From: Maniola hyperantus
Lineage: Eukaryota > Arthropoda > Insecta > Lepidoptera > Nymphalidae
Assembly (NCBI RefSeq): GCF_902806685.2
Contig: NC_048546.1
Location: 6,634,001 to 6,698,000 of the forward strand
DNA length: 64,000 nucleotides
Direction of reading: 5' to 3'
Positions 24,456-35,000 of this stretch are shown one piece after another. How positions within the stretch are numbered: the first letter of the stretch is position 1; each line of letters starts with the position of its first letter. The notes under the pieces are model-generated. The model saw nothing but the letters and a program-made list of their open reading frames with translations. It did not search any database and was not told the DNA's origin. The position numbers and the translations under genes are program-made.

Positions 24456-24829
24456 TAAAGATTTATATTTTCGCAAATTGGAATTATTTGTGTCGAAAAG
24501 ACTTCTTGCATTTACTTAATTTGTCTACAGAACCCCTTCCTGTGTCAGTAACAGAACCAAGTAAAATATCAGCAGCTTATAACAAATTGAAATATTTTTA
24601 TTTGCAGACATTGGTAATTTTTATACGTCTCGATAACATTGAAGAAGCACTTACAAAGTTTCGCTGTTAAGACAGCGGCGTAGCGGTGGGATATTGACGA
24701 GTTGTTACTTAACGGTTTATGAATGGAGTCTCATCTCGGCCATATTGGGAAAGCCATTAGACATGTAACCTAGAAGCGAAGTGACAACTGTCTGCAACTG
24801 TTGCGGAAGGTTTCGACTTAAGGTGTTCG

Positions 24830-24935
24830 CGGGGCGCGGCGCGGGGGCCGGGGGGGTGCACGCACGCGCGTTGCGCAAGCAATGGCGCCGGTGAATGGAG
24901 CGAGATGAGTGGGCGACGGTTTTTATCAATGGAAG
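24830..24935. repeat. GC-rich patch related to 18348-18470
   Basis: It contains GGGGCGCGGCGCGGGGGCCG, GCACGCACGCGCGTTGCGC and AAGCAATGGCGCCGGTGAAT. It is similar in inverted orientation to the 18.4-kb patch. Two overlapping minus frames here follow from GC richness and lack motifs. Confidence 0.35.
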
Positions 24936-25272
24936 GCAAATTCGTGGCGTACGCACAACCGCTGTCAGCCGTGTCACGGCCAGCAGCCGGCCCTGTCGAA
25001 CCTTGCTAATGAAAATGTCAACACGGGCATGCCAAGCCGTTTTTTAAGACCTGTTACTTGGTTGTGTGGAAACTGAAGGCAGGTTACGATTGCTGTCATA
25101 ATGTGACCACAATTTATAGTTATTCGTTTTTTTTATGTTCGTAGGTGGTAAATGATATGATAATCTTAAGAATCTGAATTCCTATTTTATTTTTACGTTA
25201 CGAAACTTGTTATATTACCAACGAATAATAAATGTAAATAAAGCAACAAAGGTTATCAGGGCATCGCATCAG

Positions 25273-25455
25273 CCTAAGTTATCATCATCATCATCAACAC
25301 ATCGCCGGCTCCCTAATGAACACAGGCTACTCGTGTGACACAGGTCTTTTCTCAGAATGAGAAGGGTTTACCATAGTCTACCACACTGACCAAGTGCGGA
25401 TTGGCAGACTTCACACACCTTTGAGAACATTATGAAGAACTCTCAATCTCTCTCA
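25273..25455 (-). mobile_element. SINE family A, tail half
   Basis: The tail (ATCATCATCATCA at left) and body (ACATCGCCGGCTCCCTAATG, AGTGCGGATTGGCAGACTTC, ACACCTTTGAGAACATTATG) are present. The tRNA-like head is missing (5' truncated). Confidence 0.65.
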
Positions 25456-25727
25456 AATAGCATTTAAATAAATACCTAAATATATTTTTTCCAAAACTAT
25501 AGAATAGACTCCGTAGTTAATTTTCAGTAAGTATATTGTGTTATCTATTTAGTGTTGCCGTGGGATGCCCGTAGGTACCAACACAAACAAACTCTTGAAC
25601 GTCGGTTATCGATATTAACACCATAATATTCCGAAATGATGTCTATTGTTCATAAATTGATTCCTTATTTAGATTTAGATAGCTAATGCCACAGACGATA
25701 AATACAGCTGATATTACATTAAACTCG

Positions 25728-25985
25728 TGACCTGCCCCGGCTTCGCACGGGTAGCACCTAGCCAAATTATCTTTCAAGCCTTCATCAATGAAATTGATAT
25801 TTTGGCTTTCGAATAAAAATATAGAAATTTATGACGTACCTATTTACTTGCTTCAAAACAAATTAAACGGCCTTTCACAGGCAGGAAGACGTTTAAGGAG
25901 TGATCTAGGATACACGGAAAACCTAATTCCATACGGAGAAGTCGCGGATGAAAGCTTATTTTTTGTCATCAACCTGTAACCGGCC
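25728..25985. repeat. Helitron-like repeat, 'CCCCGGCTTCGCACGGGT' variant
   Basis: ACTCGTGACCTGCCCCGGCT then TCGCACGGGTAGCACC matches the ends at 15690, 18055 and 61022. The interior is decayed. Near 25940 AGAAGTCGCGGATGAAAGCTTA resembles the family-1 hairpin. Confidence 0.4.
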
Positions 25986-26275
25986 CACTACTGAGCACGG
26001 GCCCCCTCTCAGACTAAGAAGGGCTTAGGCCATAGTCTGCCACACATGCGGATTGGCAGACTTCACTTCACACACCTTTGAGAACATGGAGAACTCTCAG
26101 GTAAGTATGCAGATTTCCTCACGATATTTTCCATTGCCGTTAAAGCAAGTGATATTTAATTGTTTTTTTAAAAACGCACATAACTCCGAACAGTTAGTGG
26201 TTCGTGCCCGAAATCGAACTCCCGACCTCCCGAAAAGAAGGCGGACGTCTTAACCACTAGGTTATCACCGCAAAT
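25976..26275 (-). mobile_element. tRNA-derived SINE (family A), full length
   Basis: On the minus strand: head AACCTAGTGGTTAAGACGTC, B box GTTCGATTTCGG, body CTCAAAGGTGTGTGAAGTG, GCCAATCCGCATGTGTGG, tail near GTTACAGG. It lies about 520 bp from a truncated copy of the same family in the same orientation. Confidence 0.7.
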
Positions 26276-26481
26276 TTTTTGTAAGGCCTGTCATTTATTA
26301 GGTACCTATATGTCTAAGGTTTTTTGCACGCCATTGCACTTAAACCTTCCATGATGTCAGTCTATCTACTTATTGGTGGTAACAAATGAAAATTGTTACA
26401 GTATAGTTAGACGTATACAGACAGTCAAATACGGCAGGGGGACTTTGTATTATAATAGTGATTTGAAAGGAAATAATCAAT

Positions 26482-26667
26482 TTATTTAATTGCTCCAGCA
26501 CTGTTAACGCCTCCACACAGCCTTCGTACAGATTTAAGCATGACGTAGTTCTGTATTACATTGAGAAACAAATTGCACTGCTTTTGGCAATGACTGCATT
26601 CGCAACGAGTTTTATCTAACTTTGCATAGCGCACCTGACAAAACTTGGCATTCCATTTTCTTATCAT
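26482..26667 (-). other. Cys-rich 61-codon open frame, unassigned
   Basis: The frame contains CECSHCQKQC (CxCxxCxxxC) after a basic N-terminus and ends at TAA. No signal peptide is evident in the open part, and no flanking exon was identified. Not recognised as any family. The composition is slightly more protein-like than neighbouring frames, but chance remains the simplest explanation. Confidence 0.15.
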
Positions 26668-26789
26668 TTCTTTGTATTTTACCTAGTGAATTTGCTATAT
26701 ATTTATATACATAGAATGGCCATAATTACGCTTGAAGAGGCGTGTTATATACAAAATTAACAATTTAACTTTTAACTTTTCATTTCCGA

Positions 26790-26838
26790 CTTTTGAATCC
26801 ACGCGGACGAAATCGTAGGCATTATCTAGTAGCTAATA
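26790..26838 (+). repeat. Helitron 3' end scrap
   Basis: AATCCACGCGGACGAAATCG, TAGGCATTATCTAGTAG: only the terminal hairpin and CTAG of a family-1 Helitron remain. Confidence 0.45.
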
Positions 26839-27154
26839 ATATTATATTTAGTTAGGTAGGTGTAGGTAACCTAATGTTAAAAAAGTCACAAATAGTTTAG
26901 TTGAACACATTATGTAGACAGCCATCAGCGGCATCAGCGTACCTAATAAAACGCAGTGCGATTAAGCGATTATAAACCTCTATAGCAAAAGTAATGGTGC
27001 CTATTTCATTCAGTGATTGATACGAGTATTACAAGTATTGTGGAGGCGTAGGGCACGCGAGGGCAGCCGTGGGCGACCGGAAGGAAGCCGTAACATTTGG
27101 CGCGGAGAAACGAAATCTCATGAATATCTTTGTCCACATTGAGAGCACGGGCGC

Positions 27155-27190
27155 GGCCCTATTGAAAGAAGAAGAAAGAAAGAAAGAAAA
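27155..27190 (+). repeat. (GAAA)n-type microsatellite
   Basis: An AAGAAGAAGAAAGAAAGAAAG-like purine tract lies just upstream of the LINE insertion site at 27201. Confidence 0.7.
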
Positions 27191-27416
27191 GCCGTTTACA
27201 TATTTACCAAACTTTCCGTCGTGTCCGTGTTTGGTTTTCGTCGAAAACAACCGTGTCTTAATCGCAATACGCGCATCGCAGCGTAATCTGCTGACGCCGC
27301 GTCTCGGCCGCCGATGGTCGACCGCGTTCGACATAATGACCTAGTTTTGCGTTTTGTCGTGTCAGAATAAATTGTAAAATAATAAATCGCAGCTATACTA
27401 CTATTATACTGCAACC

Positions 27417-28751
27417 ATGGGTACAGAAATAAAATTAATCACCGAAACAGAGCATGTGCTTTTTAAAGCATTCACTGAGAAAAAGGCGGAAAATGAGAAG
27501 CTTCAGCTCATAATTACATCTATGGAGAAGCAAATATTGGAGCTACAAAATAAAATAAAATTTCTGTCGAAAGAAAATACAATGGATACTAGCCAGAATA
27601 ATACCACCAAGGAAACTTCACCGCAACCAGCGGAATATCAAACGGATGAAGAAGAATTAGCCAGAGAGACAGAATGGATTAGAGCTAAAAGCAGGAAGAA
27701 AAGAAAATTGAACACCTCCCCCGAGCAGTCCACATCCACCAATCAGCATGATGATTCCTCGACCAGTCTTAGTAAGGAAAGGAAAAAGAAAATTCCACCA
27801 CCCCCGCCAATAATAGTAGATGACGTAACAAATTATCAGTCATTCTATGACTTATTAACAGAAGGTCCTTCTGGAGATTCTTTTCGAATTAAAATGTTAA
27901 ATGGCAACAATGTTAAAATAAATGCTAACAATGAAGATACATATCGGTCAATCACTAAAACATTGACTGCAGGGAAATTCCTGTGGCATTCTTTTGAAAA
28001 CAAGCAAGATAGGCCCATTAAAGTCATGGCCAAAAAGCTGCATTTTACCTGTAAGCCAGAAAGAATAATCGAAGACCTTCAGAATAAAGGGTTTAAGGTT
28101 GAAAATGCCGTCAATAAGCTAAGGTGGAAAAACAAGGAACCACTAAACATGTTCCTGCTAAGTTTTACGAATGGGGAAGACATCGACAAAATTTATGGAA
28201 TCACCTCGATTCTTGGATGCAAAGTGGAAATACATCCACTGAGATCATCGAAACTCATACCACAGTGTAAAAAATGTCAAACGTATGGGCACACCCAGAA
28301 GTATTGCTCCAGAGAGCCAAGATGTGTCAAATGCACTGGAAAACATCTAAGTGTTGAATGCAAAAAACCAGCTGAGCAGAAACCTAAATGTGTACACTGT
28401 GGGGAAGCTCATCCAGCTAACTATAGAGGCTGCATAGTAGCCAAGGAAATGCAATCCATCAGGAACAGGAAATACAAAAAACCATCTTCTCAAAACACTC
28501 AAGCAACAAGTGGTATTACAAAACAAACTCCAGTTGCTAAAAATGTGCGACTTCCCGAAATTAACAAAGAAAATCCTAGTAAAAAGGTAACATATGCACA
28601 AGTAGCCTCAAACAAAATGTCCAACAGTAATAACACGAGCGATCCTACCTTAAATAAACTAGACGAGATCTTGAAATTTATGTCATCATTCGATGATCGC
28701 CTGCGAAAACTTGAAAATGACACTAACAAAGCCCCTTTTAAAACCAAATAA
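27417..28751 (+). CDS. Jockey-type LINE ORF1 (gag-like RNA-binding protein)
   Basis: Intact 444-codon frame. Residues ~15-55 form a charged, probably coiled-coil stretch; ~60-130 is polar and basic with a PPPPP run. A region near 205-270 (KKLHFTCKPERI...GFKVENAVNKL) looks like the pre-C2HC domain seen in insect LINE gag proteins. Three zinc knuckles follow at about 284-339: CKKCQTYGHTQKYC, CVKCTGKHLSVEC and CVHCGEAHPANYRGC. Known role of the family: coats the element RNA and forms the RNP, chaperoning strand transfer. The stop overlaps the start of ORF2 as TAATG. The start ATG lies in ACCATGG, a good Kozak context. Confidence 0.9.
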   Translation: MGTEIKLITETEHVLFKAFTEKKAENEKLQLIITSMEKQILELQNKIKFLSKENTMDTSQNNTTKETSPQPAEYQTDEEELARETEWIRAKSRKKRKLNTSPEQSTSTNQHDDSSTSLSKERKKKIPPPPPIIVDDVTNYQSFYDLLTEGPSGDSFRIKMLNGNNVKINANNEDTYRSITKTLTAGKFLWHSFENKQDRPIKVMAKKLHFTCKPERIIEDLQNKGFKVENAVNKLRWKNKEPLNMFLLSFTNGEDIDKIYGITSILGCKVEIHPLRSSKLIPQCKKCQTYGHTQKYCSREPRCVKCTGKHLSVECKKPAEQKPKCVHCGEAHPANYRGCIVAKEMQSIRNRKYKKPSSQNTQATSGITKQTPVAKNVRLPEINKENPSKKVTYAQVASNKMSNSNNTSDPTLNKLDEILKFMSSFDDRLRKLENDTNKAPFKTK

Positions 28752-30127
28752 TGGAAAAAGAACTAAAACTATTGGCATGGAATTCTAATGGACTATTCCA
28801 ACATCAACATGAGCTACAAGTAGTCCTAGATACTGAAAATATCGACATATGTTTGATCTCCGAAACACATTTCACAAAAGAATCCTACATCAAATTTAAT
28901 GGATATAAAGTATATCACGCCCTACATCCTAATAATTCAGCCAGAGGAGGTAGTGCTGTTATAATAAAAGAGAGTATTTGTCACTACGAAGAAAGTAAAT
29001 ACGAAGAGCCTGAAATCCAAGCAGTGGCAGTAAATATTAAAACAGAACGATACCCAATTACAATTGTAGCCATATACTGCCCACCAAGGCATTCTCTAAA
29101 AAAATATGAATACGTGCGTTTCTTGAGACAATATGGACACAGATTTATAATTGGTGGAGATTTTAACGCCAAAAATATTTTCTGGGGCTCCAGACTAACA
29201 ACAACAAAAGGTAAAGAATTGCTGAGTGCGATCAAAGACTTGGGATGCGACGCGATCAGTACAGGTATGCCGACCTATTGGCCTACTGATCCTCAAAAAA
29301 CCCCAGATCTGATAGACTTCTTTATAACTAAGAACATCTGACCAAGGTACCTAAATATTGAAGGAAAATATGACATGAATTCGGACCATTCACCAATATT
29401 GTTAATATTGAATAAACATAACATTGCATTCAAAGAAACCAAGATAACTCTAGTGAATAACAATACAGACTGGGAAAGCTTTAAAATAGAGTTAGACAGT
29501 ACTATAAACCTAAAGGTCCCCTTAAAATGCCAAGACCAGCTCAATATGGAAGTAGCTAAATTTATAACAGACATACAAAAATCAGCCTGGAATAATACGC
29601 CATCGATAAAAAAAAGGAGTAAGGGTACCACCTATCCTAAGGAAATTATACAGCTCATTAGAACAAAGAGAAAGCAGAGAAAAAAATGGCATGCCTCGAG
29701 ATCGCCACAAGACAAAAGAATACTGAACAAACTCGCGAAAACAATCAAGAAAGCAATCAAAAGTCATAATGACACTAAGTTAAATGATTACCTACGAAGC
29801 TTGACCAATGACCGAGAAACTGACTATTCTCTTTGGAAAGTAACAGGTAATCTAAAAAGACCTATCACACATATACCACCTATTAAAGAATCAAATGGAA
29901 AATGGGCTATCAATAACATTCAAAAAGCTAATAGATTCGCTCAGCATCTGGAAGATATATTCCAACCAAATGAGGGCCATACAATTGAGTTCAGTGAGAA
30001 TGAAGAAAGACAAGATGACCTGCAAAATATCAGACTTGTGACACCAAAGGAAGTATCTGAAGAAATAAAGTTCAATTTAAGCAAAAAAAATCTCCAGGAT
30101 ATGATCTCATTACCGGAGAAATTTTAA
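28751..30127 (+). pseudogene. Jockey-type LINE ORF2, endonuclease part (in-frame stop, then frameshift)
   Basis: From the ATG at 28751 the frame encodes an AP-like endonuclease: AWNSNGL, ISETHF, GGDFNAKN, then NSDHSPILL after an in-frame TGA at 29339-29341. The frame reopens directly (29342-30127), so this is one nonsense change rather than a deletion. After the RT-linker region it runs into a run of eight A's at 30083-30090, where the downstream protein continues in another frame. A one-base loss from nine A's would explain this, as would an assembly error. Function when intact: nicks target DNA to prime reverse transcription. Confidence 0.88.
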
Positions 30128-31428
30128 AAAACCTACCTCGGAAAGCTTTAGTGAAACTTACCAATCTCATAAATGCATCATTTAGACTAAGACATGTACC
30201 TGAGTTATGGAAAGTTGCTGAAGTTATTATGATCGCTAAACCGGGGAAACCACCCCATGAAACAACATCATACAGACCAATCTCTTTATTACCAGTTATT
30301 TCAAAATTATTTGAAAAACTGTTACTCAAAAGAATAAAACCTATACTAGAGGAGAGAAAATTAATACCAGATCACCAATTTGGATTCCGTGAAAAACACT
30401 CAACGATAGATCAAGTCCACAGAATTACTGACATAATAGAGAAATCATTAGAAAATAAGAAAGTGTGTTCTACAGTCTTTTTAGACGTAGCGCAAGCTTT
30501 CGATAAAGTGTGGCACGAAGGGCTTATCTATAAACTCAGAAATATGCTACCAAAGTCATTTGCAGATATTCTTGAATCATACATCTCAAATAGATGGTTT
30601 AGAGTTCGTCAAGAAGATGCGTATTCTGAACTCAAGGAAATTAATGCTGGGGTACCACAAGGAAGTGTCTTAGGTCCGGTCCTGTACTTATTATACACCT
30701 GTGATATTCCAGCACTAGAAAATAACACTATTGCAACATTCGCTGATGATACTGCCATAATAGCAACTGGAGAAAGTCACGAAGAAGCAGTAGAAAAAGT
30801 TCAAGCTGCCATAAATAAAGTCAACGATTGGACTATAAAGTGGCGAATTAAGCTAAACGAGTCGAAATCTATGCATATAGATTTTACCAATAAGTTACCA
30901 AAATATCACCCAATTTATCTAAATCGGCAACTTATTCCCTACGTAAATACAGCGAAGTACTTGGGTATGACGCTTGACGCAAAGCTTCGATGGAAAGCTC
31001 ATGTTAAAAAGAAACGTGAGGAGTTAGAATTACGCTACAAAAAAATGTATTGGCTGCTTGGAAGGCATTCCACGCTCTCATTACATAATAAACTTATGCT
31101 ATACAAGCAAGTTCTGATGCCTGTATGGACGTATGGTATACAACTCTGGGGGTGTACTAAACCGACCAATGTTCAAGTAATACATAGATTCCAGAACAAA
31201 GTACTCAGGGAAATAACAAATGCACCCTGGTATGTAAGAAATCACGATCTCCACAGGGACCTTAAGATAGAGTTCGTAAACAAAATCATCCAAAAGTACG
31301 CAGAAGCTCACCAACATCGACTTCGCCATCATGTTAATTTGGAGGCTGTGAAGCTTCTAGATAACATGGATATCAAAAGGAGGCTCAAAAGAACCAAGCC
31401 GTTCGAATTAGTGTTAAAAAGTACATAA
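30088..31428 (+). pseudogene. Jockey-type LINE ORF2, reverse transcriptase part
   Basis: Downstream frame of the broken ORF2. The protein resumes at about 30088 (KSPGYDLITGEILKN) and is open to TAA at 31426-31428. RT blocks are all visible: IAKPGKPP..YRPISLLP, QFGFREKHST, FLDVAQAFDKVWH, GVPQGSVLGPVLYLLY, the catalytic FADDTAII and the AKYLGMTLDAKLRWK thumb motif. A jockey-like C-terminal region follows (YGIQLWGC, RFQNKVLREITNAPWYVRN). RT active-site residues look intact; the defect is only the upstream frame break. Confidence 0.9.
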
Positions 31429-31794
31429 GTGCAGCGTTTGTAATAGTGCTTGTGCTACTTTATTTTTCTAGGTCACAAGAACATAGTGAACTGTAAGTAC
31501 GTGTTAGAATAAACTAAGGACAGTTATTGGACTGTAAATTAGATTTAAAAATTAATCATAAGTAGAAGTTTAAGCTAGAATAATATTACATATTAGCCCA
31601 TAGGCTAGATGGTAGTAGTAATAAAGCTGCCATTTTATAATGGTGCTTTATGGTAGGAAAAAAAAAAAAAAAAAAAAATATTTACCAAACTGTGCCACAC
31701 ATCACGTCTTAAAACTAAGAGCTGGTTATTCCAAGCCATATGAAGTATCGGTCGGTGAATGATGTTGTCTCGAAGACTTTAGGTCCAGCCAACC

Positions 31795-32254
31795 TTTTTT
31801 TACAAGTCAGCCCTTGACTGCAACCTCAAGTGGTAGATGATGGTGCAGTCTAAGATGGAAGCGGGCTTAATGTGCCCTTTTGGTTTCTACACGGCATCGT
31901 ACCGGAACGCTAAATCGCTTAGCGGCATGGCTTTGCCGGTAGGGTGGTAATTAGCCACAGCCGAAGGCTCCCAGTGTCTAACACTAAGCGATAGCCACCG
32001 AGCGCATTTGACATTGATTGGTTCTACATTGCGCTTCATTAAGTTACGATAAAATAATTTTTCATAGAAAACCTTCAATGGATTAAAAATAAATGTCAAA
32101 TGAGCTCGGTGGCTATCATTCAGTGTTAGACACTGAGTTAGCGAATCAGTAGATAGACCAGAGGAAATTTAGAAATTGTAAAGTTCCAAATTTCTCCTAC
32201 CGGGAATCGAACCCGGGACCTCCCACTGACAGCGCTCACCACTGCGCCAGGGAG
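31795..32254 (-). mobile_element. tRNA-derived SINE (family B) split by a MITE
   Basis: On the minus strand the head CTCCCTGGCGCAGTGGTGAG with B box GGGTTCGATTCCCGG starts near 32254, then AATTTCTAAATTTCCTCTGG. After the MITE (31972-32135) the body resumes with GAGCCTTCGGCTGTGGCTAA, GCAAAGCCATGCCGCTAAGC, CGGTACGATGCCGTGTAGAA and CAGTCAAGGGCTGACTTGTA, then a short A-rich tail. The body reappears alone at 61864-62035. Head and body are on one strand on either side of the MITE, supporting nesting. Confidence 0.75.
31972..32135. mobile_element. MITE with ~40-bp inverted repeats, copy 2, nested in a SINE
   Basis: CAGTGTCTAACACTAAGCG at 31972, and extending through GCATTTGACATT, is mirrored by AATGTCAAATGAGCTCGGTG... 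TTCAGTGTTAGACACTG ending at 32135. It is 164 bp and non-coding. Its arms match those of 9485-9660. Confidence 0.75.
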
Positions 32255-32436
32255 GGAGGGAGGCACGTTTACGCCAAGCGATCATTTTGGTTACGCTCCG
32301 TGTAAACATGCCCTATTTAAACATCAGACATGTTATTTATTTAACCTTTCAGCAGAAGTTCATGATTTGAATGAATTGTGTAGGACTGTTCTATTATGCA
32401 GTATAAACAATTTGGAAATTTTATTTTCAGTTTTTA

Positions 32437-32856
32437 GGGTTCCGTACCTCAAAAGGAAAAACGGAACCCTTTTAGGATCACTTTGTTGTCTGTCTGTCTG
32501 TCCGTCAAGACACCTACAGGATACTTCCCATTGACCTAGAATCATAAAACTTGGCAGGTAGGTAGGTCTTATAGCAGACATTTGGGGAAAAATCTAAAAA
32601 CCGTGAATTTATGGTTACATCATACAAAAAAAATTAAATTGTGGTCATGAACTATTTTCAGTTATCAAAGTAACATAACTATATCAAGTGTGGTATCATA
32701 TGAAAGGTCCTCACTTGTGGATTCTAAAACAGATTTTTATTTATTTTTATGACTCATACTTAGTTTTTGATTTATCGTGCAAAATGTCGAAAAAATACGA
32801 CTGTACTACGGAACCCTCGGTGCGCAAGCCTGACTCGTACTTGGCCGGTTTTTTTT
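32437..32856 (+). repeat. Interspersed repeat, 'GGTTCCGTACC' family, best copy
   Basis: AGGGTTCCGTACCTCAAAAG, AAAACGGAACCCTTTTAGG, TTGTCTGTCTGTCTGTCCG, CCATTGACCTAGAATCATAA, ACCGTGAATTTATGGTTACA, CAAAATGTCGAAAAAATACG, ACGGAACCCTCGGTGCGCAA, GACTCGTACTTGGCCGGTTT. About 420 bp, non-coding. This copy gives the clearest borders. Confidence 0.65.
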
Positions 32857-32931
32857 ATTGAAAATTTTCCAATAAAACTTAGTTTTATTTTCACTTCGTA
32901 GTCTTTTCAGGTCCTTTCTTACCTAAATATA

Positions 32932-33090
32932 GTACGCGACCGGTCGAGATGGCAATCGGGGTATGATGAAGGGGGAACGCCCCGCACAACCGCACGTTAC
33001 CCGCGCTCGCGCGCACGGGGTTAGCACGAGGATGTGCGAGGGTGCGGGGCGTTCCCTTCCCGATTGCCATCTCGGCCTATCGCAGACTGT
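32932..33090. mobile_element. GC-rich foldback element, copy 1
   Basis: The left arm GCGACCGGTCGAGATGGCAA then TCGGGGTATG is mirrored by CCCGATTGCCATCTCGGCCT then ATCGCAGA. The core is very GC-rich (CCCGCGCTCGCGCGCACGGG; GGTGCGGGGCGTTCCC). Sister copies lie at 40757-40912, 53634-53792 and 54645-54815, and a lone arm at 34963-35000. It is a non-coding MITE-like family. Confidence 0.7.
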
Positions 33091-33299
33091 ACCTTGCAGC
33101 AAACGCAAACGTGCGTAGGACCTAGGTAGGTAAGTAATAGGTCGCTAATAATAATGACATAAGCAAGTTTGGAGCAAACCTTAGGTAGGTAATTACTTAC
33201 GTAATAAGGTGTTTACTACTTAGATATACCTACCTACTGTGTGGCTCTAATGCACGGTCGAGGTGCGGTTGAAACTTGGAAGAATTATCGTTATATGAC

Positions 33300-33745
33300 A
33301 TTGTAGCAGAGACTCCTCGGTGCATTATAGGTATGCATAAGATTCCTGGCGTAATTGCTGCGTGCAATTCCGGGAATCTGTGAGCGGAGATGATGAAGAG
33401 TGGAGGAGGTTATTTAGTCCGTAGGCCACTGCGCAACATCTGCAGTGGAGTCGGGCATGCCATATGCAATCCATGAGGGTTTTCCTCCTCCCAGGAAAAA
33501 AAATGTATGCATAAGAGTTCGTTCGGACGGTGAGGAGAGCAAATTTTGATAGTAGGTACCTATTCAAAATAGATTTTTTATTTCTTTTCTTTTCTTTATC
33601 CTCCGATGCTCTCCGGGCCGGTTTATCTGAACGGACGCTGATGCATGCTAGACCGCATCTAGACCGTGCTCTGTCTGAGGCATTCCCAGAAATCCATTGC
33701 AAAGCCGCAGCACGGCACGGCCAGAACTTAGGTAAATAGGTAGGT
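33300..33745. repeat. Unclassified repeat-like block
   Basis: A GC-balanced block with long frames on both strands (33325-33702 minus, 33530-33739 plus) but no domain. CAGAGACTCCTCGGTGCATT and GTGCAATTCCGGGAATCTGT look like lepidopteran repeat DNA by recall. GGCCAGAACTTA (33719) and TAAGTTCTGGCC (33751) form a 12-bp inverted repeat at its right edge. Confidence 0.3.
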
Positions 33746-34125
33746 ACTTTAAGTTCTGGCCGGATTACCTACACGTAGGAAATTTGGCGACAATATCCTA
33801 ACCGGATCCAATAATAACAAATTCCGTTACACAGGAGAATTCTTCTATAGTTTCGATTAAATATTTATGGTGCTTTTGAGTGCTAACAGTCGCGTCCAGA
33901 GCATTTCCGGTGCCAGCCCGCTGCCACAGCACACGCCAAACCGGTACCTATAGGAACTCCGCACACGCAAGTTAAAACTGACAAGTTCTGTAACGGCAAT
34001 TTGGTCGCTGAATGCGTAGATCGCAACAGATAGGTTTGTTATTTGTATCTTGAAATATACATGTAAGTTATACTTATACTGAGTGTAAACAAATTTCTAC
34101 CTCGTTTTTACTTTAATTCAGTTAA

Positions 34126-34305
34126 AAATGACCCCTTAGAGGTTGAATTTTCAAAGCTCCTTTCTTAGCGGATGCCTACGTCGTAATAGCTATCTGCGTG
34201 CCAAATTTCAGCCCGATCCGTCCAGTAGTTTGAGCTGTGCGTTGATAGATCAGTCAGTCAGTCAGTCAGTCAGTCACCTTTTCTCTTTTATATATTTAGA
34301 CTACC
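34126..34305 (-). mobile_element. Helitron family-2 fragment
   Basis: AGAGGTTGAATTTTCAAAGC, AGCGGATGCCTACGTCGTAA, CAAATTTCAGCCCGATCCGT, GTGCGTTGATAGATCAGTCA, then a (CAGT)n run and CACCTTTTCTCTTTTATATA. The hairpin/CTAG end is missing. Confidence 0.55.
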
Positions 34306-34962
34306 TAGTGAAAAGAAAACGTATTAGATATCTAATATGTGCGAAGACTCTGAGACATTTAAAAGAACTTGTATTAATTTAAGTTAGACAGAAGCTTCCT
34401 GTGATAAAAATTCGAGTTCGTGATATAACCTGACCAGCGGTATTCGGGCCCACCTTTATTCAACAATCCATTAATGACATATCCGACTCCGATCGCGCAC
34501 ATTAATATCCATATTTTATTAACATTATATGTAAATATATTACGCAAAATAAGCATACCTATCATCAAAATGATATTTTTTTAAATTTAAAAAACTGTAA
34601 CCCGACTAGGTATAAATAAAATAAACTAATATTATATTGTAAGAAACAAGCTAGGTGCTTGGTGCTATTCATCGTCTTGAGTAAAATAAGTCTTTTAATG
34701 TGTTATATACCTCCACGCTTTTAATCTACACGGATAAAATCGCTGGAAGAAACTAGTAGGTATATATTATTAGGTATGTAAGTGTTATCAGAGCTGCGGT
34801 TAACCGGAATTATTCATACATTTGAATGAGAAGCTGCATTCTAAGAACATCGCACAAATTAATCATCTATTGTTTGTACGAATTTCGTAACGAATCAAAA
34901 TAAATGCAATACACTTTTTAATTTTAGATGGAAACCTAATGTTGTAGATACTTACCTATAGT

Positions 34963-35000
34963 ATGCGACAGATCGAGATCGCAATCGAGGTGTGGGGCGG
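34963..35000. repeat. Single arm of the GC-rich foldback family
   Basis: ATGCGACAGATCGAGATCGC then AATCGAGGTGTGGGGCGG corresponds to the left arm of the 32932 element. No right arm follows. Confidence 0.45.

Larger units (their letters stand above)
27201..31691 (+). mobile_element. Jockey-type non-LTR retrotransposon, full length, with target-site duplication
   Basis: The element spans about 27214-31678 and is bounded by a 13-bp direct repeat TATTTACCAAACT (27201-27213 and 31679-31691). It has a 203-bp 5' UTR, ORF1 (27417-28751), ORF2 (from 28751, broken twice) and a ~230-bp 3' UTR ending in 21 A's (31658-31678). The intact duplication, clean poly(A) tail and full 5' end indicate a recent insertion, although the ORF2 lesions make this copy inactive as read. 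Jockey assignment rests on the gag zinc knuckles, the APE endonuclease plus RT order and the RT motifs. Confidence 0.9.

Noticed and set aside
27029..27414. Overlapping open frames on both strands upstream of the LINE ORF1
   Set aside because: They span the LINE insertion junction and target duplication, so any continuous protein across it is artificial; no motif in either strand.
33325..33739. 125-codon minus and 69-codon plus frames
   Set aside because: Both strands open over the same DNA, no domain, repeat-like context.
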